Positions 1-8,288 of a stretch of 64,000 bases of DNA are shown here, in pieces. The notes under the pieces are model-generated. The model was not told the DNA's origin and made no database searches. It was given only the letters and a program-made list of their open reading frames with translations. Position 1 is the stretch's first letter, and each line of letters opens with the position of its first letter. This DNA is from Donghicola tyrosinivorans. Lineage in GTDB: Bacteria > Pseudomonadota > Alphaproteobacteria > Rhodobacterales > Rhodobacteraceae. Position numbers and translations under genes: made by a program. Location of the stretch: NCBI RefSeq assembly GCF_003003355.1, contig NZ_PVTQ01000006.1, forward strand, positions 124,001-188,000, in the 5' to 3' direction.

Positions 1-614
1 CGGGCTTTGACAGTGACGATCTGGAGAGATTGACCGCAGAATTCGAGATTGGCGAGCATAGTTATAGTCGCGCGTTTGATGGCGCGGGGCTTGGTTTGGC
101 AATCGTTGCCAAGGCTGTGGCGTTGATGGATGGCCGCCTAGAGGCGAAATCGGTGATCGGTGTGGGCTCGGTTATGACGGTGCGTCTGTCCCTGCCCCTT
201 GCCGAAATGCTGAACGACGGTAGAGCGCAAGCGCCCTTGCGTACTGTCTTGACGACCCCCAAGGTTCTGGTGGTGGATGATAACGCGACCAACAGGCAGG
301 TTCTGGGGATGACGTTGGACAGGCAGGACTGTGATGTCAGCTTTGCGCGGGACGGGAAAGAAGCCCTTAGTGCCATGAATACCAACAGTTTTGATACGGT
401 TTTCATGGATGTGAGTATGCCCGAAATGGATGGTCTGGAAGCGACGCGACGCTACCGAGCGCTACACGGTCCGGAACTGCCGATAATCGGGGTCACAGCC
501 CATGCGGACCCGAAATCCCATCGGGATTGCATGTCGGCGGGAATGGATGGTGTTCTGATCAAGCCAATCCAGATTGCCGAGATCAAAGAAATTGTCGCCC
601 GTTTGAAGGCCTGA
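1..614 (+). CDS. Hybrid sensor histidine kinase, C-terminal part (5' end outside window)
   Basis: The reading frame is open from base 3, so the start and sensor part lie upstream of the window. The first ~65 codons are the end of a HATPase_c domain, with the glycine-rich G box GAGLGLAI that closes over ATP. A short linker leads to a receiver domain: acidic pair in VVDDN, phospho-acceptor Asp in FMDVSMPEMDG and the conserved Lys in LIKPI. The protein ends just after the receiver, so any phosphotransfer (Hpt) domain must be a separate protein. It would autophosphorylate on a histidine not visible here and pass the phosphate to its own receiver. The domain call is firm; signal and targets are unknown. 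The gene converges on the receiver-only gene at 715-1128. Confidence 0.9.
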   Translation, partial: GFDSDDLERLTAEFEIGEHSYSRAFDGAGLGLAIVAKAVALMDGRLEAKSVIGVGSVMTVRLSLPLAEMLNDGRAQAPLRTVLTTPKVLVVDDNATNRQVLGMTLDRQDCDVSFARDGKEALSAMNTNSFDTVFMDVSMPEMDGLEATRRYRALHGPELPIIGVTAHADPKSHRDCMSAGMDGVLIKPIQIAEIKEIVARLKA

Positions 615-714
615 GGGCGGCCTTTGAGCCAAAGCTAATGGCGGCACAAGGCCGCCCGTTAGACTGATTGCGAATACGTTCGGACCCGTGGCAGAAATCC
701 GTTTGCCTGAAAGC

Positions 715-1128
715 TCAGGCGATTGCGGCCACAGACGCTAGGGGCGTGAATACGCTATTAGCGATACGTGTTCGGTCAATCATCTCGATATGACCGATCA
801 TCGCCGCAGCCGAGAGCGTTTTCGGTGCGTAATACACCAGATTGCTAATGGCTTTTTCGATGCGCTCTGCGCAGACTTCGTTGCCAAGGACAAGAATCTG
901 GCTTGTGGGTGCCACTTCGCGCAGCAATTCGATCCCGTCCCAATCTGCCCCACCCAAGACGTCTTCGTATACGACCAGTGTTGTCATCGACGTTGCAGCA
1001 TCCATAGCGGTCAGCAGGCTATCAAAGCAACTGGCGATCGTGATGTGGCGATAGTCCCGTGCGTGCAGGGCATAGGACAGCAGTTCGGCATCCAGAAGGT
1101 TGGCATCGGCGATGATAATCTGTGTCAC
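715..1128 (-). CDS. Stand-alone response-regulator receiver protein
   Basis: About 137 residues if translation starts at GTG 1128, which places the core strand TQIIIADANLLDAELL at the very N-terminus as in NarL/FixJ-type receivers. An upstream in-frame start at 1194 would add 22 poorly conserved residues. The central segment LVVYEDVLGGADWDGIELL aligns with the phospho-acceptor loop and helix 4, although spacing around the acidic residue is not canonical. Nothing follows the receiver fold: the usual LuxR-type helix-turn-helix is missing, so the protein may be a phosphate sink or protein-protein output. It faces the end of the hybrid kinase at 1-614, a possible partner. The receiver assignment is fairly safe; phosphorylation is not proven because the acceptor loop is atypical. 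Confidence 0.65.
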   Translation of the reverse strand: MTQIIIADANLLDAELLSYALHARDYRHITIASCFDSLLTAMDAATSMTTLVVYEDVLGGADWDGIELLREVAPTSQILVLGNEVCAERIEKAISNLVYYAPKTLSAAAMIGHIEMIDRTRIANSVFTPLASVAAIA

Positions 1129-1617
1129 GTTGTTCGTTCCGTTTCTTTGTCTAGCAGGGAGAGGGTTTGCATTTGGTAAAAAACGAACTTGCAAATCTAT
1201 GTATACTTATAGGCATATCGAGCACGCTGATGAATGTACCCCAATGGGTAGTAGAGGCCGTATTTCGATCACTTGTCTCTACGTTGGTGGCTGGATTGGC
1301 CGTGTGAATCAGTGGAATTTTACCATTGTTTCAAGAAATTAGCGCATGGGGGCAGTAGTCGCGTAGAAAAGCGATTCTCAGATAAATTTCTCTCAATTTG
1401 TAATTAAAAATTAACAAATTTTAGCTTTCATATGTGTCGAGAGGATGTTTTTGACCATCAAAACAATGGCCTACCCCAACGAATAGGTGGGCTAGGAAAC
1501 CATAACCGTAACGTTCTATATATTTATGAGAGCAATTGCTCCAAACTCGGTTTACGAGAACCAAGTGCTGCTAGATGAAGGACAGCTTTTATGGCGCGGG
1601 CGCGAAAAGGTGTGAGA
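1129..1617. other. Intergenic region, AT-rich, with an imperfect inverted repeat
   Basis: No convincing gene is seen in these ~490 bases. The stretch around 1380-1425 is much richer in A+T than its surroundings and contains an imperfect inverted repeat at about 1395-1420 (AATTTGTAATT facing AATTAACAAATT). It lies between the divergent receiver gene and the small gene at 1618 and probably holds their promoters. No clear -35/-10 pair could be fixed. Confidence 0.4.
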
Positions 1618-1812
1618 ATGGACAACGTATCCATGGGAATTGCGCGGACGCGCGACTCCTATTCTGACTCCTTTAGTGGCTCGGGGCGGCACTACGGCTA
1701 TCACCCGGGCGACGTGCGGTTCGAATACAAAGCCGTCCACCGCCCGCTAATTCGTAGCTTGGCGGTGGCGTTTCTAGGTGCCGCTTTGTTGGCCTCGTTT
1801 TTGATCGTCTGA
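1618..1812 (+). CDS. Small single-span membrane protein, function unknown
   Basis: 64 residues from ATG 1618, which has AAAGG seven bases upstream; an in-frame ATG at 1591 has no good ribosome binding site. The N-terminal half is rich in Ser, Gly, Tyr and Arg, and the C-terminus is one hydrophobic helix (SLAVAFLGAALLASFLIV) that runs to the end, typical of a tail-anchored or small inner-membrane protein. It converges on the aldo/keto reductase gene, with four bases between the stop codons. No family recognised; the ribosome binding site and the clean hydrophobic segment are the support. Confidence 0.5.
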   Translation: MDNVSMGIARTRDSYSDSFSGSGRHYGYHPGDVRFEYKAVHRPLIRSLAVAFLGAALLASFLIV

Positions 1813-1816
1813 GGGC

Positions 1817-2815
1817 TTAGCAGTAGCGCTCTGGCCCATCATTTTGCGCAACCGAATATCGATCACCTGCAGCCCACCCCACGGGCAGAACCTCTTCGAT
1901 CCGTGCCAGTTCGGCGGCGCCAAGGGGCTTTTCGACACCTTCCACCAATTGCTTTAGGTGGGTCACCGACCGCGTTCCGGGGATCGAGATGACCTGTTCG
2001 CCCTGCGCCAAGACCCAAGCATTGGCCAGACCGGCAGTGCTGTAGCCCATCTCGGCGGCAAGGCGTTGGAACTGCGCGGTTTTCTCTAAGTTCGCCGCAT
2101 AGTGGGGCGCGATGAAGCGCGGGTTTACCCCAAGGAACGGGTTACCTTCGATCCGGTCCGCAGTCGGCGGAGTATCTGTCAGCAGACCGCGCCCAACGGG
2201 CGAGAAGGCAACCATGGCGGTGCCAAGGCGGTCGCATTCTTGCAGCATCCCGAGCTCTGGCAGGCGCGTGGACAGGGAATATTCGTTCTGGACCGCTTCG
2301 CAAGGATGGATCGCTGCGGCCTGTCGCAGAGTGTATGGGGCGATTTCAGACAAGCCATACCCGCCGATTTTGCCCTCTTTTTTGAAGGTGACCAGAGTCT
2401 CGACCAGCTCCTCGATCGGGACACGCGTGTCGCGGCGATGGATGTAGTATAGGTCAACCTGCTCTAACCCGAGGCGCGTCAGGCTGCCTTCCAGCTCTTT
2501 GCGCAGGTGAGACATCGAGTTGTCAAAGCACCGCTGGCCGGTCTCGGGATCGCTGGTGATCGCCCCTTTGGTGGCGATGTAAAACGGGTTTTCGCCGCCG
2601 CGGGCCTTGAGATAATTGCCGATCACCGTTTCCGACCGGCCCATGCCGTAGATGTTGGCGGTGTCGATATGGTCGATGCCCAACTCCAGCGCGGCATCCA
2701 TCACGGTGAAGGACTCTTCCTGTGATGTGGCGCCGTAAAAGTCGGAAAAGCTCATGCCTCCCAGACCAATACATGAAACGGTTCTGCCACTGTGTCCAAA
2801 TTTGCGCTGCTGCAT
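1817..2815 (-). CDS. Aldo/keto reductase
   Basis: 332 residues, the normal length for an NADPH-dependent aldo/keto reductase (TIM barrel, cytoplasmic). The catalytic tetrad is visible as Asp51 and Tyr56 in IDTANIYG, Lys83 in IATKG and His126 in YYIHRRD. The C-terminal cofactor segment is recognisable in ISIPGTRS. The family reduces aldehydes and ketones to alcohols, or runs the reverse reaction; the physiological substrate cannot be told from sequence. The start at ATG 2815 places the first strand (RKFGHSGRTVSCIGLGGM) at the expected distance. It stands alone, with MarR and NmrA-type genes further along the same strand, so a role in handling reactive carbonyls is possible but inferred. Confidence 0.9.
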   Translation of the reverse strand: MQQRKFGHSGRTVSCIGLGGMSFSDFYGATSQEESFTVMDAALELGIDHIDTANIYGMGRSETVIGNYLKARGGENPFYIATKGAITSDPETGQRCFDNSMSHLRKELEGSLTRLGLEQVDLYYIHRRDTRVPIEELVETLVTFKKEGKIGGYGLSEIAPYTLRQAAAIHPCEAVQNEYSLSTRLPELGMLQECDRLGTAMVAFSPVGRGLLTDTPPTADRIEGNPFLGVNPRFIAPHYAANLEKTAQFQRLAAEMGYSTAGLANAWVLAQGEQVISIPGTRSVTHLKQLVEGVEKPLGAAELARIEEVLPVGWAAGDRYSVAQNDGPERYC

Positions 2816-2886
2816 GGTGCCTTATGTCCTTTGGTTGGTCAGGACCAGAGAACACAAGCAAGGCCGTTGTGGCTAGGGAAAATCCG

Positions 2887-3525
2887 TCAGGCAGAGGCGC
2901 AGGCCAGCGCCTCGCACAGATCGTCGCCGATGATTTCCCAAGCATCGGATACGATGCGCACGGCAATGAGCAACAGGTCGCGGTCTTTCGGCGGTGCCGC
3001 CCGTAGTGCCGCAACCGAGAGGGCAAAGAAGCGGCGGATATCTTGCGCGATGGCTGTGTCGCCCCCGATGGACGCCAGATCCTCGCGCGAGATCCCTGCC
3101 CCGTATTGCCAGCGGGCTTTCTGGGACGGGGCAATTTCGTTCAGATTGGTCACAGCCCCAAAGATAGTACAGGTGTTCTCGACCACGCGGCGGCCATCTT
3201 CGTGGGCGGCAGCCATTGGAGCATAGGCATTGTCCAGATGGCGCAGGATCGCGTTTGACAGATGCTCAAGCGCTTGGGGCGTCGTGAGGGGCGGTTGCTG
3301 GTTCGCGTCAATGGCCCGAAGCGCAAGGTTGCGCTCAGTGACCCGTTGCAGGGCTGCTGCGATCTCGGTCGGGGCAAAGTTGTTCGCCTGAAGCACCTCC
3401 ATCACGCCCATCAAGATGCGCGTGCGCTCGTCCAGAGCCAGAGGGGCCTCGGTCCCGTCGGCTTTCAGCAGATAGTCATCATCCTTGGTGTAAAGGACTA
3501 GCGCCAGATCATTCTTCGGAGCCAT
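2887..3525 (-). CDS. Conserved-looking hypothetical protein
   Basis: 212 residues if begun at ATG 3525; ATG 3531 in the same frame is almost equally good, and the further upstream extension looks non-coding. The sequence is mostly helical and cytoplasmic, without signal peptide or membrane span. Residues from ~25 onward form amphipathic helices (LDERTRILMGVMEVL, TEIAAALQRVTERNLALRAI). Codon use matches neighbouring genes, which supports a real gene. I do not recognise the family. It is transcribed in the same direction as MarR at 3700-4125 and ends 71 bases before the aldo/keto reductase start, so co-transcription with either is possible. Confidence 0.6.
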   Translation of the reverse strand: MAPKNDLALVLYTKDDDYLLKADGTEAPLALDERTRILMGVMEVLQANNFAPTEIAAALQRVTERNLALRAIDANQQPPLTTPQALEHLSNAILRHLDNAYAPMAAAHEDGRRVVENTCTIFGAVTNLNEIAPSQKARWQYGAGISREDLASIGGDTAIAQDIRRFFALSVAALRAAPPKDRDLLLIAVRIVSDAWEIIGDDLCEALACASA

Positions 3526-3699
3526 GGGCATCTCGTTTCGCTGCGATGGGTCGGTACAGGGCACAGGAATAAGGCGCGCCCCTTGGCAAGGTGGGCTTGC
3601 CACGGGCCGCATTGCCACACAGTACCCTAGCGCACTGCGCCGCAACAGCCGGTGTGGGGGCGTCCTATCCGTAAGACTAAGCGATATAACCTTTTTTGC

Positions 3700-4125
3700 T
3701 TAGGTGTCGTGGAAGACTGTCTTCCGGATCAGCGGCGCAAGCAGCGAACGCTCTTCGTCCGTTAGGCCGGACAGGATGTCGTCTTGTAGGTCAATGATCA
3801 CCGGCAGGACGTCTTTGTAGTGGCGTTCCCCTGCCGTGGTCAGGTGCAGCACACGGGCGCGGCGGTCTTTGGGGCTGACGGACCGCTGGACAAGGCCCTT
3901 GCGTTCAAGGCGGTCAATGACGCCGCCAATCGTGGCGCGGTCATAGGCGATGGCTTCGGCAATGGTTGCCTGATCCGACCCCGGCAGGCTGTGGATCGCA
4001 TCAAGGGCAGAGAATTGCACGGCGGTCAGATCGTGGCCCGCATCGGTCATCCGCTTGGTGAAAACCTGTGTGGATTTCTGATGTAAGCGGCGGATCATGT
4101 GGCCGATCATCTTTTGAGCTTCCAT
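3700..4125 (-). CDS. MarR-family transcriptional regulator
   Basis: 141 residues, the usual size of a MarR/SlyA dimeric winged-helix repressor. The recognition region is clear: DQATIAEAIAYDRATIGGVIDRL forms the helix-turn-helix, followed by the wing with the family signature KDRRARVLHLTTAG. Such proteins usually bind a palindrome near their own promoter and release DNA on binding small phenolic or oxidative ligands. The immediately upstream gene on the same strand is the NmrA-like reductase (stop at 4222), a plausible target along with the downstream genes. The ligand is unknown. Confidence 0.9.
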   Translation of the reverse strand: MEAQKMIGHMIRRLHQKSTQVFTKRMTDAGHDLTAVQFSALDAIHSLPGSDQATIAEAIAYDRATIGGVIDRLERKGLVQRSVSPKDRRARVLHLTTAGERHYKDVLPVIIDLQDDILSGLTDEERSLLAPLIRKTVFHDT

Positions 4126-4221
4126 AGGCCCCTCTGCGACAAGACTTGAATGGTTCTAGGCGTGCGGCCATCGAATGTACATCGTTTTGAAAGTTCGCCC
4201 ACGGCTTGCGGGGATCGCTGT

Positions 4222-5070
4222 TCAGCGGGTCTCTGCGACCGCTTTGAAATGATCACCTAAGTGGCGGGTTCCAAAAGATTGGCCTACCATATCTATTGCC
4301 ATTGCGGTCAGAAAGAACTGTATGGGCCCACTCACGCTTTGTGGCGTGACCCATGGCAGGACATGTAGAGCCGCCCGTCTGATCCCATCGGGCAGATAGG
4401 TAATGTGGGGCGTCTTGCCGATGCAGTCAAAGGCCAGCTCTGCCAATTCCCGATGGGTGAAGGTATCGGGGCCGCCCACATTCAGCCATGGGGTGCCAGT
4501 GTCTGTTTCCTCGGCAATTGCGGCGGCCAGATCGGCACCGTGGATTGGATTGATCCGGTTGGTCCCTGTGCCGAACAGCCATACCCTGCCCGCTTGCGCC
4601 ATCTTCTGAAAGTCCTGCATGTCCGAGAAATAGCCCGATGGCGCAATCACGGTTGAGGCGATAGGAGACCGTTGTAGTGCATCCACAAAATCGGCCTTCG
4701 CGGCAACCAATGGGACATGTCGCATTTTGTCGGCGTTCAGCACATGAACATAGGCAAACCGCGACACGCCTGCCCGCTCGGCTTCGCGTAGAAGGTTGAG
4801 GTTTGCCTGAAAATCCACGTCACGATAGGTCAGCCCATCCTTTTGCCGTGTAATCCCAAGGGCCGAGACGACCAGATCGGCCCCTTCCATAGTGTCAGCA
4901 AGCGTGTCGGGACGGGTGGCCTCAGCCTCGATCAGGGCGCTGGCGCTGATGTCACGGGCGCGGGATTTGTCACGAACAAGGGCAGTAACGTAGTAGCCGC
5001 GGCGTTCGTATTCGGCGCAAAGATAGCGGCCAAGGTAGCCGGTGGCTCCGGCGATGAAGACGGATTGCAT
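4222..5070 (-). CDS. NmrA-like / atypical SDR NAD(P)-binding oxidoreductase
   Basis: 282 residues from ATG 5070, which has AAAGGA at good spacing; a TTG fifteen bases upstream is a poorer start. The N-terminus is a Rossmann fold with the extended-SDR glycine motif GATGYLGRYL and a following LVRDKSR loop that suits NADP. There is no clear YxxxK catalytic pair, as in atypical SDRs (NmrA/HSCARG, complex-I NDUFA9-like) that act as redox sensors or reductases. Residues 150-220 (NPIHGADLAAAI, WLNVGGPDTFTHREL) match the NAD(P)H-binding family. It lies 11 bases downstream of the membrane-protein gene at 5082-5450 and is surely co-transcribed. The substrate is unknown. Confidence 0.85.
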   Translation of the reverse strand: MQSVFIAGATGYLGRYLCAEYERRGYYVTALVRDKSRARDISASALIEAEATRPDTLADTMEGADLVVSALGITRQKDGLTYRDVDFQANLNLLREAERAGVSRFAYVHVLNADKMRHVPLVAAKADFVDALQRSPIASTVIAPSGYFSDMQDFQKMAQAGRVWLFGTGTNRINPIHGADLAAAIAEETDTGTPWLNVGGPDTFTHRELAELAFDCIGKTPHITYLPDGIRRAALHVLPWVTPQSVSGPIQFFLTAMAIDMVGQSFGTRHLGDHFKAVAETR

Positions 5071-5081
5071 CGGATTTCCTT

Positions 5082-5450
5082 TCAAGGGAACGCAACAGCG
5101 GCCGCTGAGAGCGCCATCGCGGCAGTGACGGGCGTCCAGAGGCGCCGCTCGGGGCGCGAGGGGCTAAAGCTGTTCGCGATCAGGGTCACAAAGGTCAAGA
5201 TCAACGTCAGAGGAAAGGCATAGCTTGGCAGGGATAGATCCAGCAGATTTGCCCGTTGCAACACACTGCATGACATTGCGATCAAAAGAGCGGCTTGCAC
5301 CAACGGAAGCACCCGCCAGACGGCGGGCAAGCGGCCGGAAAAGCGTCCGCCCATCGTGAAACGGCCCCAAGGCGCACCTGCGATAAGACCCAAGTGCATG
5401 GAAATCGGCAGCGTGGTCGCTGCGGCGTAGATAATCGCGGCGATGGTCAT
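5082..5450 (-). CDS. Small polytopic membrane protein
   Basis: 122 residues from ATG 5450, with AGAGG seven bases upstream. Four hydrophobic segments are visible, near residues 2-25, 50-68, 78-96 and 105-120, separated by short Arg-rich loops, so it is an inner-membrane protein. The start codon overlaps the stop of the 54-aa gene upstream (ATGA), implying translational coupling, and the stop lies 11 bases before the NmrA-like reductase. The three genes form one operon. The family is not recognised; DoxX-like or DUF-type small membrane proteins are possible, but no diagnostic motif was seen. Confidence 0.7.
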   Translation of the reverse strand: MTIAAIIYAAATTLPISMHLGLIAGAPWGRFTMGGRFSGRLPAVWRVLPLVQAALLIAMSCSVLQRANLLDLSLPSYAFPLTLILTFVTLIANSFSPSRPERRLWTPVTAAMALSAAAVAFP

Positions 5451-5611
5451 GACATAGCCTCTTGATGGGCGACGCATTGTGTCGGCAATTTGGGCGTTGC
5501 TTCAGTTGGTTGTTCGTCGCGGTTAACCAGCTGCGTGAAGAGTGTTTCGCCGGTGAGTAAGGCGTGAAGGGCTTTGAAACGGTGGGCGCGGAGGGTCAGC
5601 ATATCGGGCAT
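5447..5611 (-). CDS. 54-aa protein, first gene of a three-gene operon
   Basis: A short reading frame begins at ATG 5611, preceded by AAAGGA six bases upstream, and ends with a TGA that overlaps the ATG of the membrane-protein gene at 5450 in an ATGA arrangement. The peptide begins MPDMLTLRAHRFKALHALL and is moderately basic and amphipathic in its first half, polar in the second, with one Cys; no membrane span. A good ribosome binding site plus the exact start/stop overlap make it a real translated gene or leader rather than chance. AraC-family gene 5703-6752 lies 91 bases upstream on the same strand and may control it. Function unknown. Confidence 0.6.
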   Translation of the reverse strand: MPDMLTLRAHRFKALHALLTGETLFTQLVNRDEQPTEATPKLPTQCVAHQEAMS

Positions 5612-5702
5612 GGAAATTCCTTTCGTTATGCAATGACCCTATCTGTGTTTCGCGGCGCTGCGGATGACCGCTGGTTTCATTCCTTTGATGGTTGGTCTCA
5701 GA

Positions 5703-6752
5703 TCAGGCCCCTGCCCCCTCTTCACGGAACGCCGAAGGGGTCATGCCGGTCCAGCGCTTGAAGGCGCGGACAAAGGATGATGCCTCGGAGAAGCCCAGAA
5801 GATAAGCTGTTTCATTCACCGAAACTTTGCGGGCGGCCAGATAATCCCGCGCCATTCGTTCGCGTAGGCTGTCGTGGATTTCAGCGAAGGTTACGCCCTC
5901 TTCTTTCAGGCGGCGATAGAGGGTTTGGCGGCTCATCCCCAGATCACGTGAGATCTTGTCCATAGATAGAGAGCCCTTATGCAGATCAGGTAGAATCTGG
6001 CCCTCGATCTGGGCTCGGATACCGTCGGACCGCTCTAGCTCTTGCAGCAGACCGTCCGCGTGGCGGGTGAAGATGCCGAAAGCATATTGATGCCCTGGTT
6101 CAAAGGCACTGTCGGCGCTAAGCCAGACCGGATCGATCCGCAGTGCATTTCGGGTGCTGTTAAATCGGACAGGGACGCGGAACAGGTCGGGATAGTCCTG
6201 AACATGGGGCGGCGGGCCGTAGGTGACTTCCATCTCCAACTCGAAGGTCAGATCGGGGAAAGACCGGCGGAATTCGCTGATAAAGCGTGCGAATGAAGCC
6301 TCTAGCGCCAGATAGGGGGGCGCCTCGCTTGAACCACCGATGGGCATATGATCGACAATCCACGCTTCGCCATTTTGCGCCAGCAGTTCAAACCGATCCT
6401 GTCCTGCAACAGCATCGTTTTCGCTCATGAGGCGGAGGTAGCGGTTCAGCTGTTCGATCGAATGGGCCAGCGAGGCCGAGGTATGCACGATTTGCCCGAC
6501 GATCGAGATTGTCTCAAGCTTGGTATCCAGCGTGTGCCGCAGAAGAAGTGCGGTGTCCTGCGTGGCTGCGATCCCTGCACCGATCATCGCCTGATATGCG
6601 GCAATGGGCACGCGGTTGTCCTGATCATCCAGATCCTCTTCGCGTAAGCCCGAGGCCGTCAGCAGCGCCCCGCGTGGTGCGCCTTTCTCCGACGCATAAT
6701 CCAGAAAAGCCGCAACGAACCCTGCGGCCATCATAGGTTCAGACATACCCAT
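5703..6752 (-). CDS. AraC-family transcriptional regulator with N-terminal Arabinose_bd-like domain
   Basis: 349 residues. Residues ~20-210 resemble the large ligand-binding domain of OruR/ArgR-like AraC regulators (PF12625 type). Residues ~245-340 carry the two helix-turn-helix motifs, the second ending in the family signature AYLLGFSEASSFVRAFKRWTGMTPSAFR. Such proteins usually activate a neighbouring catabolic or membrane operon in response to a small hydrophobic ligand. The start may be ATG 6752 or ATG 6746; both are in frame and the difference is two residues. The operon at 5611-4222 follows 91 bases downstream on the same strand and is the most likely target. Confidence 0.9.
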   Translation of the reverse strand: MGMSEPMMAAGFVAAFLDYASEKGAPRGALLTASGLREEDLDDQDNRVPIAAYQAMIGAGIAATQDTALLLRHTLDTKLETISIVGQIVHTSASLAHSIEQLNRYLRLMSENDAVAGQDRFELLAQNGEAWIVDHMPIGGSSEAPPYLALEASFARFISEFRRSFPDLTFELEMEVTYGPPPHVQDYPDLFRVPVRFNSTRNALRIDPVWLSADSAFEPGHQYAFGIFTRHADGLLQELERSDGIRAQIEGQILPDLHKGSLSMDKISRDLGMSRQTLYRRLKEEGVTFAEIHDSLRERMARDYLAARKVSVNETAYLLGFSEASSFVRAFKRWTGMTPSAFREEGAGA

Positions 6753-6894
6753 CCCCGATTCACAAACTCGCTTTGAACCGCACAGGACTGATGGTTGGCC
6801 CTGTGCGCGTCGTGGTGAAGTTTAGGCGATCTGGGTGTTCATGGAAGGTCCGGAATTGCTCAGTTTTCCAAGAATTTCGGTCTTTCGGGGAGCA

Positions 6895-7368
6895 TTAGCC
6901 GGTTTGCCCACACAAAGGGACCGTGCCGTCGGTCATGTCATGGAGTTCCTGCCCCGTCAGGGTCTTGGCCGAGAATGTGGCGTTGTAGCCGATATTCTTT
7001 TTGAACCAGCTCGCAATTTCGGGCGGGTATGTGCTGAGGATCGCGTTGGTCCCATTGATCGTGGTCGAACGGCCACCGGTGATTGGCATGATGGCGTGAA
7101 ACTTCCACTTAGCGTTTGGGTAGGTGCAGAGGCGGTTCTCGATCACATAAGCAAGGCGGATGGTGCACATACTGGCGCAGGTGCCACGGATCACATAACC
7201 GGCGCCTGCCTTTTCCGCTTTCATTTCCTGCCTGAAACGATGTCCGACGACCCCTCCGGGATCAAAGTCAATCACTCTCCACTTGTTGTCAGGAATGATC
7301 GAGCGGGCTTCTACGATGGGTGTAGTCGCCATCAGCAAGGAAAGGGCAGTCAGCAGGCGAAAGATCAT
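6895..7368 (-). CDS. Exported cysteine-containing protein, COG3904/ClpP-fold-like
   Basis: 157 residues from ATG 7368, giving a clean signal peptide (MIFRLLTALSLLMATTPIVEA). The segment VIRGTCASMCTIRLAY followed by RLCTYPNAKWKFHAI resembles periplasmic ClpP-fold proteins, in which a Cys-x-Ser-x-Cys-Thr segment is followed by a strand ending in FH. Four Cys remain after signal cleavage and could form two disulfides in the periplasm. If the resemblance is real, the protein may be a serine-hydrolase relative or a binding protein; a catalytic triad cannot be confirmed by eye. It is transcribed alone, in the same direction as the AraC gene. Confidence 0.6.
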   Translation of the reverse strand: MIFRLLTALSLLMATTPIVEARSIIPDNKWRVIDFDPGGVVGHRFRQEMKAEKAGAGYVIRGTCASMCTIRLAYVIENRLCTYPNAKWKFHAIMPITGGRSTTINGTNAILSTYPPEIASWFKKNIGYNATFSAKTLTGQELHDMTDGTVPLCGQTG

Positions 7369-8288
7369 GGGGATTTTCCGGGTTTTAACGCCGTACCAAG
7401 GCAGGGAACCGGAACTAAACGGCACATCATCCACAGCACTTGCCCGCGTCAGCCGCAGGAAAGCGGTGGTTTCCTCATAAAATATACGAAACTACGCCTG
7501 ACATGATTGCCCGCAGGGATACCCTGAGGGCGCGTGCGGTTACCTCTCCTCATCTTACGATGCGGTTCTCGCAAATTCGGGATCGCGTGAGTGGCGGATT
7601 TGCGAAACAGGCCTGCATGAATGCGGCACAACCCAATTGGTAGCGCGCATCCAACCGGTTGGGTTAAGGCACCAAAATCTTATCTTCAGCGTGGAAATCG
7701 GTAAGAAAAAACTAACGAATTTCGTCCAAATAAAGTTCTCTTCCCCGATTATTCCAGTGCTTTATCGTACATTTTTATAGGGTGGGGGTGAGCTGTAAGT
7801 GGTGCTGGATTGAATGCCAGGAATTTACGCAACTCTTGAGAGAAGCTGGCGAAAACACATCATGTTAGACAGAGGGCAGGTGAAAGATTTTTTGCGCTAA
7901 TCTTTTGGTTGTTGGCCATTATCTCTGGCAATTCGCGGGAGAGATCAGGCCGTAGCTGTAATCATAATGTTTCGGATTGCGATATAGTCCCGAAAGTTAA
8001 GCGCCCGATTCACCCCAAAGCGCGGCTGACGCCGACTCTCTCCTATGCCTCGGCATGTAGGGTGCACTGATATGTGACCGAGTCTCACAAACTGGGGTGT
8101 CGAGAATTCGGTTGGAAAATACGTCATGGCGGGTGGAAGCTTTGCCTTTCGACGCCCTTTCTATCCGAAAGACGTGTCTAGCTGCCCCAAGGAGATGTTT
8201 ATGGATTTCTCATGAACATTTACATTTTCTCGTAGAGCGTCCGTTACTCAAAGTAGCAAGACAGATAACAATAGCCTGAGAGATCGAT
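7369..8288. other. 920-bp region without a recognisable gene
   Basis: Both strands were read and no convincing gene was found. Noteworthy sites are a 12-bp perfect palindrome CCAACCGGTTGG at 7651-7662 lying inside a larger inverted repeat (AACCCAA at 7630-7636 with TTGGGTT at 7659-7665), a weak hairpin AAAGATT/AATCTTT at 7883-7905, and a good ribosome binding site AAGGAGAT at about 8190 that leads only to a 4-codon frame. The region probably contains the promoter of the gene at 8289. Confidence 0.4.

Noticed and set aside
8190-8243. Good ribosome site followed by two tiny coupled frames of 4 and 7 codons
   Set aside because: Too short to support; may be chance in an AT-rich leader.
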